The position numbers were made by a program, and so were the translations under genes. The notes beneath the pieces were generated by a model. That model ran no database searches. It was not told where the DNA came from and was given only the letters and a program-made list of their open reading frames with translations. Shown in pieces: positions 43,096 through 54,289 of a stretch of DNA of 64,000 nt. Numbering within the stretch: position 1 is the stretch's first letter; each line of letters starts with the position of its first letter. The stretch is from Photobacterium iliopiscarium (GTDB lineage Bacteria; Pseudomonadota; Gammaproteobacteria; Enterobacterales; Vibrionaceae): NCBI RefSeq assembly GCF_003026395.1, contig NZ_PYOO01000011.1:57697-121696 (forward strand). The letters are read 5' to 3'.

Positions 43096-43560
43096 TTATA
43101 CCACAGGACGATGGCGATAGAACAATAACCCTGGCATCGCTAATCCAATTGCTAATGCAGCCACAATAAATATCGCTTTCAATACGTTATCGATCATCAA
43201 TCCCCATAAAGCTAGCGAAAAGCCACGGTGATTAATTTCAACAATAGCAATCATGGCTTTAAAGGCAAATACCCCCGGTACCATTGGGATCAATGCAGCA
43301 ACAGTAAACACTTTCGGATGGGCTAAAAAGCGATGTGACCAATGCACACCGATCATGCCGACTACCGTCGCAGCCACAAAAGTAGACCACTCGATCGACA
43401 GTCCCCAGTGCATCAATAGAAACCGTGTTCCATGACCAATTGCACCACCAATTGCACAATATTTTAAGGCTTTTTGAGGGACATTAAACACCAATGCAAA
43501 CCCCAATGCAGGGATCATCGCCAGTAACATATCATTCAGTAACGCTAACATTAATGTCAT
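43096..43560 (-). CDS. yjjB: YjjB family inner-membrane protein (ThrE-type exporter, small subunit)
   Basis: 154 residues of mostly hydrophobic helices, matching YjjB: DMLLAMIPALGFALVFNVPQ, IGHGTRFLLMHWGLSIEWSTFVA and AHPKVFTVAALIPMVPG are the family blocks. The pair YjjP-YjjB corresponds to the two halves of the ThrE amino-acid exporter family. In E. coli it has been linked to succinate export. The start is the ATG at 43560, overlapping yjjP by 4 bp. The upstream open frame is spurious. Confidence 0.85.
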   Translation of the reverse strand: MTLMLALLNDMLLAMIPALGFALVFNVPQKALKYCAIGGAIGHGTRFLLMHWGLSIEWSTFVAATVVGMIGVHWSHRFLAHPKVFTVAALIPMVPGVFAFKAMIAIVEINHRGFSLALWGLMIDNVLKAIFIVAALAIGLAMPGLLFYRHRPVV

Positions 43561-44360
43561 AGTAACCACCCCCAAACACCCAGCACATTCATCGCGGCGA
43601 TAATACCCATACAGGTTGATAAGGTTAATAAGGTTGCCTTTGTCCAACGGGCTAATCCCATGCTTGGAAAGCCTTTTACCATGTCAGCTACGGCATTAAT
43701 TAATGGAAAACCAGGCACTAACATCAGTACCGATGAAGCCATCGCTAAAAAGGGTTGCGCACCTATATTATACACTTCACCAAGACCTGAAATGAGCGTG
43801 GTTACAAACGCTGTCACCCCGAAATTAAGCAGTGGATTAAAGTGATAACTGGCAATTTGTTGGCGGACATACATCCCCACAGAAGAGGCGCAAAAAGTCA
43901 GTAAAAACACAGGCCAATCTCCCCCGGCTAAACGACTAAATGCCGCACAGGATAAGCCAATCATAACCACCACTAACCAGCGATTATAACGTTGCGTTTT
44001 GATGTTTTCTAAGCGGTACTGAACATCATTCTCATCCAATAAACCCCGCTCAACAAGAATACAAATCCGTTGAATATCGGTCACTATTTGCATGTTGATA
44101 CCACCGTCTTGGCAACGTCGAGTGGTGGTAATACAACAACCTAAATGGCGAGTACTGATCACCATTGAACTGGCTGATAATGACACTTCAACATGTTCAA
44201 CACCAAGCGCAAGTCCCAATCGGCGAGTAACATCCATAATAACGGTACTCTCAGCACCATGTTGTAATAACCGTTGTCCCGCCGCTATTGCCAACCGAGT
44301 CACTTTCCGTTGCTGAGCCTCACTTAACGGGAGTAATACGCGATCCATGTCGATATCCAT
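43557..44360 (-). CDS. yjjP: YjjP family inner-membrane protein (ThrE-type exporter, large subunit)
   Basis: 267 residues. A cytosolic N-terminal part of about 115 residues (AIAAGQRLLQHGAESTVIMD, VEVSLSASSMVIS) is followed by about five membrane helices with FVTTLISGLGEVYNI and MLVPGFPLINAVADM, as in the YjjP/ThrE N-terminal domain. It is followed by yjjB with an ATGA overlap, so both halves of the exporter are made together. Substrate is not readable from sequence. A second in-frame Met four codons later is an alternative start. Confidence 0.85.
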   Translation of the reverse strand: MDIDMDRVLLPLSEAQQRKVTRLAIAAGQRLLQHGAESTVIMDVTRRLGLALGVEHVEVSLSASSMVISTRHLGCCITTTRRCQDGGINMQIVTDIQRICILVERGLLDENDVQYRLENIKTQRYNRWLVVVMIGLSCAAFSRLAGGDWPVFLLTFCASSVGMYVRQQIASYHFNPLLNFGVTAFVTTLISGLGEVYNIGAQPFLAMASSVLMLVPGFPLINAVADMVKGFPSMGLARWTKATLLTLSTCMGIIAAMNVLGVWGWLL

Positions 44361-44432
44361 TTACAATCCATTATAAAAAACAGTTCAGATATACCTAGCA
44401 TACCTAACCCACTACCACGCGTGTTGATTAAG

Positions 44433-44468
44433 CACAAAAAAAAGCCACACCTCAATGGTATGGCTTCT
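44433..44468 (-). terminator. obgE terminator
   Basis: On the minus strand, AAGCCATACC-ATTG-AGGTGTGGCTT (with G.U/mismatch) is followed by eight Ts, about 24 bp after the obgE stop. Confidence 0.82.
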
Positions 44469-44491
44469 TATGCATGTCGCTCGATAATGGC

Positions 44492-45709
<1,218 letters not shown>

Positions 45710-45751
45710 TTAGCACATATCACCGCGTAGTAATTATTTCATGGACCTTGA

Positions 45752-46678
45752 CTATTTGCTTGGGCTAATAAACTTATGGCCTATAGCACAACAAACAGCG
45801 CCACCTACCACAACTATAGCACCGAGATAACCCCATATATTCAAAGAGGCTGTCGTAACATATTGTGGCCAAGCCAAACTCGCAAGATCGACAAATAATA
45901 TCGTAAACAAAGGAGCCAGTGTAATCACTGCACTCACTTGTGATGCTTGCCAACGTGACATTGCTTCTGCAAATGCACCATAGCCAACAAGCGTATTAAT
46001 ACAACAGAATAACAACATCCCTAATTGGCGGTTATCCATTGCGAAAATTTGTTGTGGTTGTGCCATTGGGGTCAGTATTACAGCACAGATAACATAAATC
46101 ATCAGTAATATTTGTGCTGATGAAAATTGCCGTAATAGCCACTTCTGGGCCAGACCATAAACGACCCACACTAACGCGGCAGTAACAGCAAGGCTAACAC
46201 CTACAGTATAGCCAGAAAAACTGGTAAACAGCTCAATAAGCCGTTCATTAAAGAATAAGATCAAACCACCAATCAGAGCAATTACACCCACAACTTGATG
46301 TCGACCTAATTTTTCTTTAAATACCCAAGCACTCGATACTAACAGCATCACTGGCGCTAATTGGATAAGAACTTGTACAACGTGAGAGTTTAAATATTTC
46401 AATGAGCTGTTATACAGCACAAAGTTCCCTGCAAGACCTAAGCTGCCGATGATTAACACCACACAACCCATGCGCCCAAGATTTGATATGATTGGTAATT
46501 TCTTACGCCACATTAAAAAAAGGCCTAAGCCAAATGCCGCGACAATAAAGCGGTACCAAACAATCGTAAAAGGATCCATCACTTCTACGGCTTGTTTCAT
46601 TGCAATCGGTAAAGCGCCCCAAAAAACGGCGGTTGTCATTGCAAGAAAAAAACCAATCATAGGGCTGCGATCAATCAT
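45752..46678 (-). CDS. yhbE: EamA/DMT-family transporter YhbE
   Basis: A 308-residue inner-membrane protein with ten hydrophobic segments in two EamA repeats. It would be a drug/metabolite-type exporter, substrate unknown. The first repeat begins MIGFFLAMTTAVFWGALPIA. It lies between rpmA and obgE, the position of yhbE in E. coli, which supports orthology. Start at 46678 with GGAGGGT before the ATG; ten upstream codons are excluded. A terminator lies between rpmA and this gene. Confidence 0.85.
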   Translation of the reverse strand: MIDRSPMIGFFLAMTTAVFWGALPIAMKQAVEVMDPFTIVWYRFIVAAFGLGLFLMWRKKLPIISNLGRMGCVVLIIGSLGLAGNFVLYNSSLKYLNSHVVQVLIQLAPVMLLVSSAWVFKEKLGRHQVVGVIALIGGLILFFNERLIELFTSFSGYTVGVSLAVTAALVWVVYGLAQKWLLRQFSSAQILLMIYVICAVILTPMAQPQQIFAMDNRQLGMLLFCCINTLVGYGAFAEAMSRWQASQVSAVITLAPLFTILFVDLASLAWPQYVTTASLNIWGYLGAIVVVGGAVCCAIGHKFISPSK

Positions 46679-46691
46679 AAACCCTCCAGAT

Positions 46692-46726
46692 ATAAAAAGC
46701 CCCGCCAAAAAGGCAGGGCTTTAATA
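46692..46726 (-). terminator. rplU-rpmA terminator
   Basis: On the minus strand, AAAGCCCTGCC-TTTTT-GGCGGGGCTTT is followed by TTAT, about 20 bp after the rpmA stop. Read-through into yhbE-obgE is possible. Confidence 0.8.
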
Positions 46727-46745
46727 TTCGTGTCGATTCTGAAAA

Positions 46746-47003
46746 TTATTCAGCGTCGATAGATACGAATTTACGGTTTTTAGGACCTTTAACTTCAAAC
46801 TTCACTTTACCGTCAGATAGAGCGAATAGAGTATGGTCTTTACCTAGGCCAACGTTTGTGCCAGCGTGGAACTTAGTACCACGTTGACGAACGATGATGT
46901 TGCCTGCTAATACAGACTCGCCACCAAAACGCTTAACACCTAGGCGTTTGCTTTCTGAATCACGGCCGTTATTAGTAGAACCGCCAGCTTTTTTATGTGC
47001 CAT
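46746..47003 (-). CDS. rpmA: 50S ribosomal protein L27
   Basis: L27, 85 residues, lies near the peptidyl-transferase centre. [20 protein letters not shown] and the basic [20 protein letters not shown] stretch match the family along its length. 18 bp after rplU in the same operon. Confidence 0.98.
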   Translation of the reverse strand: MAHKKAGGSTNNGRDSESKRLGVKRFGGESVLAGNIIVRQRGTKFHAGTNVGLGKDHTLFALSDGKVKFEVKGPKNRKFVSIDAE

Positions 47004-47021
47004 CTTTAAATTCTCCTGTTA

Positions 47022-47333
47022 TTAAGCGCTGATGCCAGTAATTTTGACTTCAGTGAACCACTGACGGTGGCCCATTTGCTTACGAGAGTGCTTACGACGA
47101 CGGAACTTAACGATTTTAATCTTATCGCCACGACCGTGAGTAACAACTTCAGCAGTTACTTTACCGCCAGTTACAAATGGTGCGCCTACAGATACTTCTT
47201 CGCCATTAGCTACTAAAAGTACTGAGTCAAATTCAATGCTAGCGCCAGTTTCAGCATCTAGTTTTTCTAAGCGTAAGGTTTGGCCTTCGCTTACACGGTG
47301 TTGTTTACCACCACTTTGGAAAACAGCGTACAT
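47022..47333 (-). CDS. rplU: 50S ribosomal protein L21
   Basis: L21, 103 residues, is an early-binding 23S rRNA protein. [18 protein letters not shown] and [19 protein letters not shown] are diagnostic. First gene of the rplU-rpmA operon, behind a strong promoter and divergent from ispB, as in enterics. Confidence 0.98.
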   Translation of the reverse strand: MYAVFQSGGKQHRVSEGQTLRLEKLDAETGASIEFDSVLLVANGEEVSVGAPFVTGGKVTAEVVTHGRGDKIKIVKFRRRKHSRKQMGHRQWFTEVKITGISA

Positions 47334-47421
47334 GTCTTACTCCGCTTCTCCGCATAGGCCATTTGCCACGTCTAAAATGGGCAATGGGTATGCGCTTAAT
47401 CTTGTCATCAATAGGGCGCGA

Positions 47422-47450
47422 ATGTTACGCGAAAAGAGACTTTGTGGCAA
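47422..47450 (-). promoter_or_regulatory. rplU promoter
   Basis: On the minus strand, TTGCCA (47450-47445), a 17 bp spacer and TAACAT (47427-47422) are followed by a G+C-rich discriminator TCGCGCCC. That is the pattern of stringently controlled ribosomal promoters. Confidence 0.7.
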
Positions 47451-47522
47451 GCCATTCTCGAAAGAAAATTGGTGAAAAGCTACCCAACACAAAAACTGTT
47501 TGAAATAGCTGTATTTGAGGTT

Positions 47523-47551
47523 ATGACGATATGGTTATTTTAGTGTAAGAT
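47523..47551 (+). promoter_or_regulatory. Candidate ispB promoter
   Basis: ATGACG (47523-47528) and TAAGAT (47546-47551) with a 17 bp spacer, 60 bp before the ispB start. A moderate match to consensus. Confidence 0.4.
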
Positions 47552-47611
47552 TCACGTATCAATTCGAAATATTTTCCGCCCTACGCGGCTAACAATCTTG
47601 CTGGACGTATA

Positions 47612-48583
47612 ATGGATTTTAAAGCTATCCAAGCGCTCACCGCCAACGATATGGCGGAAGTCGACGCGAAGATACAGGCGCAACTGAACTCAGATGTCGC
47701 CCTGATTAATCAACTCGGATTCTACATTGTAAACAGTGGTGGAAAACGTATTCGCCCTATGCTCGCTGTATTAACAGCTCGCGCACTTGGCTATGACGGT
47801 GATAAACACATCACAGCCGCTGCTTTTGTTGAATTTATTCACACTGCCACATTACTTCATGATGATGTGGTTGATGAATCAGATATGCGTCGAGGCAAAG
47901 AAACTGCAAACGCCGCTTTTGGGAATGCCGCTAGTGTGTTAGTGGGTGACTACATTTATACGCGCTCATTTCAGATGATGACAAGCCTAAGATCCTTAAG
48001 GATCCTTGATATCATGAGTGAAGCAACTAATGTGATCGCTGAAGGTGAAGTGTTGCAGTTAATGAACTGTAATGATCCTGACACCACAGAAACAAGCTAC
48101 ATGCAGGTGATTTACTCAAAAACGGCCCGTTTATTTGAAGCATCAACTCAAATAGCCGCAATTATTGCTGATGCCTCAGCGGAAGTTGAAGTTGCACTGC
48201 AAGAGTATGGTCGTTATCTAGGTACCGCTTTCCAGTTAATTGATGATGTTCTTGACTATGTTGCCGATGGCAAAGAAATGGGCAAAAATGTTGGCGATGA
48301 TCTTGCAGAAGGTAAGCCGACATTACCGTTACTTCATGCAATGCACCATGGCGATCAAGCACAAGCAACAATGATTAGAGACGCGATTGTACATGCTAAT
48401 GGTATGGATAAACTTGATGCTATTTTAGCTTGTATGCATCAACACGGCTCATTAGAGTACACCCAACAACGTGCTGAACAAGAAGCACAAAAAGCCATTG
48501 CCGCACTAGCCCCTATTGCTGAGTCAGATTATAAACAAGCTCTGATTACGCTTGCTCATATGGCTGTACAACGTAAAAAATAA
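47612..48583 (+). CDS. ispB: Octaprenyl diphosphate synthase
   Basis: IspB, 323 residues, extends FPP with isopentenyl diphosphate to the C40 side chain of ubiquinone/menaquinone. The first aspartate-rich motif is in LLHDDVVDESDMRRG (about residues 81-95) and the second in FQLIDDVLDY (about 208-217). GGKRIRPML at about 44-52 binds diphosphate. Length equals E. coli. Divergent from rplU. Confidence 0.96.
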   Translation: MDFKAIQALTANDMAEVDAKIQAQLNSDVALINQLGFYIVNSGGKRIRPMLAVLTARALGYDGDKHITAAAFVEFIHTATLLHDDVVDESDMRRGKETANAAFGNAASVLVGDYIYTRSFQMMTSLRSLRILDIMSEATNVIAEGEVLQLMNCNDPDTTETSYMQVIYSKTARLFEASTQIAAIIADASAEVEVALQEYGRYLGTAFQLIDDVLDYVADGKEMGKNVGDDLAEGKPTLPLLHAMHHGDQAQATMIRDAIVHANGMDKLDAILACMHQHGSLEYTQQRAEQEAQKAIAALAPIAESDYKQALITLAHMAVQRKK

Positions 48584-48599
48584 TCACCTCCCCCTTTTA

Positions 48600-48636
48600 T
48601 CAAAAACCTGTCTTTTTAATGGCAGGTTTTTTTTAC
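48600..48636 (+). terminator. ispB terminator
   Basis: AAAAACCTGTC and GGCAGGTTTTTTTT, with a short T/A-rich loop, lie about 18 bp after the stop. Confidence 0.85.
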
Positions 48637-48731
48637 CTCATGTCCTATACCAATACCTAGAGTACGATCAACCATGATCTATACTATAGCTATCACACCA
48701 ATTTTATGAGCTATAGACCAAGAAGGCGATC

Positions 48732-48923
48732 ATGGATATTAATCATTTAACAACGGGTATGTGGGTAGAATCTCATCACGGGGTAGGAAAAGTGATCGGC
48801 ATAGATCATCAATATCATTCGGCGATCATTGAACACGGTCAAGATCACCAATTACAGTCGATTGACGTTGCTGATCTTATCGAACAGCCTCAACTTCATA
48901 ATGGCTGTGAACGCTATTATTAA
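48732..48923 (+). CDS. Small hypothetical protein (63 residues)
   Basis: MDINHLTTGMWVESHHGVGKVIGIDHQYHSAIIEHGQDHQL-like protein with no family I can name. The MWVESHHGVGKVIGID segment resembles a short KOW- or CarD-like beta barrel, which is only an impression. Support for a real gene: AAGG at a good distance from the ATG, stable reading frame with balanced composition, and its own strong terminator 24 bp downstream. No signal peptide or membrane segment. Monocistronic between ispB and the convergent mdh. Confidence 0.6.
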   Translation: MDINHLTTGMWVESHHGVGKVIGIDHQYHSAIIEHGQDHQLQSIDVADLIEQPQLHNGCERYY

Positions 48924-48944
48924 CATTCGTACTCTTTAGAACAT

Positions 48945-48984
48945 AAAAAAGCGGCTTTAATTTTAATTAAGCCGCTTTTTTTAT
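48945..48984. terminator. Bidirectional terminator between the small gene and mdh
   Basis: AAAAAAGCGGCTTTAATT and AATTAAGCCGCTTTTTTT form a long stem with almost no unpaired loop bases besides TTT, with A and T runs outside. Confidence 0.9.
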
Positions 48985-49016
48985 GCTTACTTTTTTAAAC
49001 TTAGTAGAACCACGAC

Positions 49017-49955
49017 TTATTTAGCCGCAAACTCTTCACCAAGTGCGATATCTGCACGTAATGTCTCAAGCATACTTTCTAAGGCATTTTGTTCAAACGC
49101 ACTTAATTTACCGTAATCCATTACTTCTTCAATACCCTCTTTACCCAATAGTACAGGTTGAGCGAAGAAACGAGTATGCTGACCATCACCTTCAACGTAA
49201 GCGCATTCAATTACACCTTGCTCGCCTTGTAATGCACGTACCATAGCCAAACCAAAGCGACATGCCGCTTGCCCCATAGATAACGTTGCAGAACCACCAC
49301 CGGCTTTAGCTTCTACAACTTCAGTACCTGCATTTTGAATACGTGGTGTTAGCGCTTTCACTTCATCTTCAGTAAAGCTCACACCGTCAACTTGTGATAA
49401 CAATGGTAAAATTGTCACACCCGAGTGGCCCCCAATAACAGGAACACGAATATCACACGGTGAAACACCTTTAAGTTCTGCAACAAACGTTTCAGAACGG
49501 ATCACATCTAACGTTGTAATACCAAACAGCTTACGCTTATCGTATACACCCGCTTTTTTTAATACATCAGCAGCAATTGCAACCGTGGTATTGACCGGAT
49601 TTGTAATAATACCAACACAAGCGGTTGGGCATACTACTGCAATTTTTTCAGCTAATGATTTTACGATTCCTGCATTAACATTAAATAAGTCAGCACGATC
49701 CATTCCAGGTTTACGCGCAACACCTGCAGAAATAAGTACAACATCAGCACCTTCCAGTGCGGGTGTTGGATCGTCCCCACAATACCCTTTAATTGCTACG
49801 GGTGTTGGGATATGACTTAAATCAGCCGCAACACCGGGTGTTACTGGCGCTATATCATATAAAGCAAGATCTGAGCCTGCAGGTAAGCGGTTTTTCAATA
49901 GCAATGCTAATGCTTGACCAATACCACCAGCCGCACCAATTACAGCAACTTTCAT
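49017..49955 (-). CDS. mdh: Malate dehydrogenase (NAD)
   Basis: Mdh, 312 residues, interconverts malate and oxaloacetate in the TCA cycle. The Rossmann loop is [12 protein letters not shown] (residues 7-18). Arg residues of [10 protein letters not shown] bind substrate. The catalytic His lies in [15 protein letters not shown] (about 174-188). AAAGGAGAACG precedes the ATG. Divergent from argR, the arrangement also seen in enterics. Confidence 0.97.
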   Translation of the reverse strand: MKVAVIGAAGGIGQALALLLKNRLPAGSDLALYDIAPVTPGVAADLSHIPTPVAIKGYCGDDPTPALEGADVVLISAGVARKPGMDRADLFNVNAGIVKSLAEKIAVVCPTACVGIITNPVNTTVAIAADVLKKAGVYDKRKLFGITTLDVIRSETFVAELKGVSPCDIRVPVIGGHSGVTILPLLSQVDGVSFTEDEVKALTPRIQNAGTEVVEAKAGGGSATLSMGQAACRFGLAMVRALQGEQGVIECAYVEGDGQHTRFFAQPVLLGKEGIEEVMDYGKLSAFEQNALESMLETLRADIALGEEFAAK

Positions 49956-50349
49956 GTTCGTTCTCCTTTACGATAGAAGTATCTTTATTGACGTGGGTAC
50001 AATCTAATCCAGTTAATAATCGTAGTAACTGAATAACAATCCATGGACGTTATATTAAGCGAAAAAAAAATACAATCATCTCCGACTCGCTTTGCGAAGT
50101 AACGCAGAATCCCATAAAAATGCACTCAAATGCTTTTATCAGACAAATAAATTATAAATTTAATCATGACTATGTTTTAGACCTATTCAATTAATTAGTT
50201 ATGATAAAACAATGACAAGAGTCACAATAAAAATTTTTATGTATACCAAAAATACGATTTCACATATTTATTTTGATGCACTTTGTTTGCCAGTGAGTCA
50301 CAGGTTATGCAAAAATGGTTTACCTCGTCCCTGTAGATAATATTTACTT
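49956..50349. other. mdh-argR divergent intergenic region
   Basis: 394 bp of A+T-rich DNA that should hold the promoters of both genes. I looked for ARG boxes (two TGAAT-type half sites) and found no convincing one. No ORF or RNA seen. Confidence 0.5.
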
Positions 50350-50820
50350 ATGCGAAATTCAGACAAACAAGAACGTTTAGTTAAAGCATTTAAATTAATT
50401 TTAAAAGAAGAAAAATTCAGTTCTCAAGGTGAGATTGTTGAAGCGTTGAAAGCACAGGGTTTTGATAATATTAACCAATCAAAAGTCTCTCGCATGCTAA
50501 CAAAATTCGGCGCAGTACGTACTCGCAATGCCAAAATGGAAATGGTGTATTGCTTACCGATTGAACTTGGCGTTCCAACAATCACTAGTCCATTAAAAGA
50601 ATTAGTGATGGAAATTGGCTTTAACAGCGCATTAGTTGTGATTCATACTGGCCCTGGCGCAGCACAAGTCATTGCTCGTTTACTTGACTCATTAGGTCGA
50701 GCAGAAGGGATCCTTGGCGTTGTCGCTGGTGATGATACTATTTTTATCACACCAACAAATAATATCACTACAACTGAGCTTCACGAGACAGTATGTGATC
50801 TATTTGATTATAGTAACTAA
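50350..50820 (+). CDS. argR: Arginine repressor
   Basis: ArgR, 156 residues, is a hexameric arginine-dependent repressor that also assists XerCD recombination. The N-terminal winged helix ([40 protein letters not shown]) binds DNA. The C-terminal domain ([33 protein letters not shown]) binds arginine through the GDDT Asp pair. Length equals E. coli. Confidence 0.97.
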   Translation: MRNSDKQERLVKAFKLILKEEKFSSQGEIVEALKAQGFDNINQSKVSRMLTKFGAVRTRNAKMEMVYCLPIELGVPTITSPLKELVMEIGFNSALVVIHTGPGAAQVIARLLDSLGRAEGILGVVAGDDTIFITPTNNITTTELHETVCDLFDYSN

Positions 50821-50827
50821 TCAATAA

Positions 50828-50890
50828 TTAGGGTCTATCTCACTGTTATAGCATTAAATAAATGCTCAAGAAACATAGACCCTGAGTTTT
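50828..50890 (+). terminator. Branched hairpin after argR, possible terminator
   Basis: AGGGTCTAT (50830-50838) pairs with ATAGACCCT (50875-50883). Inside sits a second stem AGCATT/AATGCT. The tail GAGTTTTAG is a weak U-tract. It could stop argR transcription or protect the 3' end. Confidence 0.5.
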
Positions 50891-50927
50891 AGTACCATTC
50901 CAATTAATTAAAAATACTCAGCTATTT

Positions 50928-51551
50928 TTATGATGGTTGACGTTGATCATACCCCCAACGCGGCACCAGTCCTTGCTCTATATTTAAATGATCTAATATT
51001 CGCGCCACCATAAAATCAACCAAATCATCAATGGTTTGTGGTTGATGATAAAACCCCGGAGCCGCAGGCATAATCGTCACCCCCAGTTGCGATAACTTAA
51101 GCATATTTTCTAAATGAATACTTGAGAATGGCGTTTCTCTGATCACCAGTAATAATTGACCGCGTTCTTTGATAACGACATCTGCCGCCCGTTCAAGCAA
51201 GTTATTTGACATACCATAAGCCACAGATGCCAACGTCGATGCCGAACAAGGACAAATTATCATTTGCTTTGGTGCCGCAGAACCAGATGCTACCGGTGAA
51301 AACCAATCTTCTTTACCGCAAACGACCAATTTTTCAGCTGGACACTGTAAATGTGCGACTAATTGTTGCTGTGCCGTATCAGGAGCCGCTGATAATTTAA
51401 GTCCATGTTCAGTGGCTAATACCACTCGAGCAGCAGATGAAATCAACAGATAAACCTGATAATCTGCCGCCAATAAACATTCAAGCAAACGCAAACCATA
51501 AGGAGCACCAGACGCACCCGTCCATGCTAATGTTATCTGTTTATTTTTCAT
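50928..51551 (-). CDS. ubiX: Flavin prenyltransferase UbiX
   Basis: UbiX, 207 residues, prenylates FMN to make the cofactor used by the decarboxylase UbiD in ubiquinone synthesis. [14 protein letters not shown] at the N-terminus, [14 protein letters not shown] and the [13 protein letters not shown] motif are conserved. It follows mpl after 11 bp on the minus strand and is probably co-transcribed. Confidence 0.94.
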   Translation of the reverse strand: MKNKQITLAWTGASGAPYGLRLLECLLAADYQVYLLISSAARVVLATEHGLKLSAAPDTAQQQLVAHLQCPAEKLVVCGKEDWFSPVASGSAAPKQMIICPCSASTLASVAYGMSNNLLERAADVVIKERGQLLLVIRETPFSSIHLENMLKLSQLGVTIMPAAPGFYHQPQTIDDLVDFMVARILDHLNIEQGLVPRWGYDQRQPS

Positions 51552-51562
51552 TATTTCTCACT

Positions 51563-52918
51563 TTATTTTGCTGTTAATGCGGCTAATAATTTGTCATGAA
51601 TACCACTAAAACCACCATTACTCATCACTAAAATCGTATCACCTGATTGAGCGGATTCAACAATATTAGCCACCAGCGTATCAATATTATCACTACAAAA
51701 TGCAGGTTGAGGACATTGATCGGCAATTTCCTGCACTGACCATGGAATATTATCTGGTTGAAATAAAAACACTTCATCCGCAGCATGTAATGCAGGCGCT
51801 AAATCGTGTTTATGGACTCCTAATTTCATCGTATTTGAACGCGGTTCAAGCACGGCAAGAATACGAGACTGATCCAATTTAGCTCTTAACCCACCTAATG
51901 TTAATTCAATAGCCGTTGGATGATGCGCAAAATCATCATAAACCGTAATGCCATTAACCTCGCCTTTATATTCTAATCGACGCTTAGTATTGATAAATTT
52001 AGCTAATGCCTCACACGCTAAATTTGCCGTTACGCCAACATGTCGAGCTGCTGCAATCGCCATTAAAGCATTATTGACATTATGATCGCCCACTAATGCC
52101 CAATCAACAGTACCGACTAATTGATCATCAAGATAAACATCAAACACACTGCCATCCGCCAGCTTTTTATCGGCACGCCAATGGCCATCATCACCGATAT
52201 ATTCCAACTCACTCCAGCATCCCATAGCTAACGTCTCATCGATATTTTTCACTCCATGTGGCGCTAAAATACGTCCATTACTTGGTACTGTTCGTACAAG
52301 ATGATGGAATTGACGCTGAATAGCTTTTAGATCATCAAAAATATCAGCATGATCAAACTCAAGGTTATTCATGATCAATGTGCGAGGTTGGTAATGAACA
52401 AACTTCGAACGTTTATCAAAAAAAGCACTGTCATATTCATCGGCTTCAACAACAAAGAACATACTTTCACCTAGGCGAGCAGAAATGCCAAAGTTTCCAA
52501 GTACTCCGCCCACTAAAAAGCCCGGTTGATAACCACAATCATCTAGTACCCACGCTAACATACTTGCCGTCGTCGTTTTACCATGTGTTCCAGCCACCGC
52601 CATTACCCAGCGATCTTGTAATAAATAATCATGTAGCCACTGCGGACCTGAGGTATAACGTAAATTATTATTAAGCACATATTCAACACATGGATTACCA
52701 CGGCTCATGGCATTACCAATAACGACTAAATCAGGCGCTGGTTTTAATTGTTCAGGATCATATCCTTGAATTATTTCAATACCTTGAGACTCAAGCATGG
52801 TACTCATTGGTGGGTATACATTGGCATCAGAACCCGTCACTTTATGACCAAGTTGAGTCGCTAATGTGGCAGCGCCTCCCATAAATGTTCCACAAATACC
52901 TAAAATATGAATATGCAT
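51563..52918 (-). CDS. mpl: UDP-MurNAc:L-alanyl-gamma-D-glutamyl-meso-diaminopimelate ligase
   Basis: Mpl, 451 residues, reattaches recycled murein tripeptide to UDP-MurNAc. The Mur-ligase fold begins MHIHILGICGTFMGGAA, with the ATP loop AGTHGKTTTASM (about residue 110) and YDDFAHHPTAIE (about 335). I start at 52918; twelve upstream codons in frame lack similarity. Divergent from fbp, which is also its neighbour in E. coli. Confidence 0.95.
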   Translation of the reverse strand: MHIHILGICGTFMGGAATLATQLGHKVTGSDANVYPPMSTMLESQGIEIIQGYDPEQLKPAPDLVVIGNAMSRGNPCVEYVLNNNLRYTSGPQWLHDYLLQDRWVMAVAGTHGKTTTASMLAWVLDDCGYQPGFLVGGVLGNFGISARLGESMFFVVEADEYDSAFFDKRSKFVHYQPRTLIMNNLEFDHADIFDDLKAIQRQFHHLVRTVPSNGRILAPHGVKNIDETLAMGCWSELEYIGDDGHWRADKKLADGSVFDVYLDDQLVGTVDWALVGDHNVNNALMAIAAARHVGVTANLACEALAKFINTKRRLEYKGEVNGITVYDDFAHHPTAIELTLGGLRAKLDQSRILAVLEPRSNTMKLGVHKHDLAPALHAADEVFLFQPDNIPWSVQEIADQCPQPAFCSDNIDTLVANIVESAQSGDTILVMSNGGFSGIHDKLLAALTAK

Positions 52919-53113
52919 ACTGCTGTTTCCATCCTTAAATTTTATTAATGTCACGCTTTGACGTTACTTCGTTACCATAAAAAAGATCTTTATATACAAT
53001 TCTTTATATAACAAAAAATACTGTGAGGCATTAGCACTCATTACACATTGAGATCCAACAAGTATACAACTGAACCTACATCATCTTATGACAACATAAT
53101 GCAAGGATTGTTT

Positions 53114-54124
53114 ATGACCGATATTAGAACGCTTGGTGAATTTATTGTCGAGAAACAGAGTGATTTTCCTCATGCCAGTGGCGAACTATCCTCACTACTC
53201 GGCTCGATAAAACTAGCGGCTAAAATCGTAAACCGCGAAATCAATAAGGCCGGATTAGCCGATATAACCGGATCCGTTGGTGCAGAAAATATTCAAGGTG
53301 AAGAACAACAAAAACTCGACCTTTATGCCAACGATAAATTCAAAGCTGCATTAGAAGCGCGCGATCAAGTGTGCGGCATTGCCAGTGAAGAAGAAGATCT
53401 AGCGGTTAGCTTTAAGCGGCAGTTAAACCGAGATGCTAAATATGTAGTGCTAATGGATCCTCTTGATGGCTCATCTAATATCGATGTTAACGTATCCGTT
53501 GGAACAATTTTCTCTATTTATCGTCGTATATCACCCGTAGGCTCACCAGCCATTGATGCCGACTTTCTTCAACCCGGCCACCGCCAAGTCGCCGCGGGTT
53601 ATGTTATCTATGGTTCATCCACCATGCTAGTTTATACCACAGGTAATGGCGTCCATGGTTTTACTTATGATCCCTCACTGGGTGTATTTTGCCTCTCTCA
53701 TGAAAATATGCAAATTCCTGTTGATGGTAATATTTACTCCATCAACGAAGGCAATTATATTCGTTTTCCATTAGGCGTTAAAAAATACATAAAATATTGC
53801 CAAGAATATGTACCACAAGATAACCGCCCCTACACATCACGCTATATCGGATCTTTAGTTGCTGATTTCCATCGTAATTTATTAAAAGGCGGCATCTACC
53901 TTTACCCAAGTACTGCCAATTATCCCAATGGGAAATTACGGCTATTATATGAATGTAATCCGATGGCATTATTAATCGAACAAGCTGGCGGACGAGCAAC
54001 AGATGGCCAACAACGTATTTTAGATCTCGTGCCAACCGAGTTACATCAACGGGTACCTTTTTTTGTTGGCTCAACCAATATGGTCAACAAAGTAGAAGCC
54101 TTCCTTCACGAAATAGATGAATAA
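53114..54124 (+). CDS. fbp: Fructose-1,6-bisphosphatase class I
   Basis: Fbp, 336 residues, is the gluconeogenic phosphatase. GEFIVEKQ at the N-terminus, the metal site in [15 protein letters not shown] (about residues 113-127), and [23 protein letters not shown] (cited for position, about 235-257) are intact. The ATG at 53114 follows CAAGGA; 22 codons upstream in frame are probably untranslated leader. Confidence 0.96.
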   Translation: MTDIRTLGEFIVEKQSDFPHASGELSSLLGSIKLAAKIVNREINKAGLADITGSVGAENIQGEEQQKLDLYANDKFKAALEARDQVCGIASEEEDLAVSFKRQLNRDAKYVVLMDPLDGSSNIDVNVSVGTIFSIYRRISPVGSPAIDADFLQPGHRQVAAGYVIYGSSTMLVYTTGNGVHGFTYDPSLGVFCLSHENMQIPVDGNIYSINEGNYIRFPLGVKKYIKYCQEYVPQDNRPYTSRYIGSLVADFHRNLLKGGIYLYPSTANYPNGKLRLLYECNPMALLIEQAGGRATDGQQRILDLVPTELHQRVPFFVGSTNMVNKVEAFLHEIDE

Positions 54125-54137
54125 CAACCACTAATAT

Positions 54138-54161
54138 TCAAGGTGGTATTAACCACCTTGA
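54138..54161. repeat. Perfect inverted repeat after fbp
   Basis: TCAAGGTGGT and ACCACCTTGA are separated by ATTA, 13 bp after the fbp stop. There is no U-tract on either side. It may be a processing hairpin or a Rho-associated 3' end. Confidence 0.7.
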
Positions 54162-54289
54162 GATAACCAATAATGTCTCCAGCCATCGTTATTTCCTCAA
54201 CGACGGTATCATGGTGGTGGTTGTGTTTAATATCAATCATGATAACCTCAACATATGCAACATTTAACTAACATAAAAGAGGACTATTC

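Noticed and set aside
49956..50349. ARG boxes for argR autoregulation
   Set aside because: Several A+T-rich imperfect palindromes were examined, but none has two acceptable TGAAT/ATTCA half sites.
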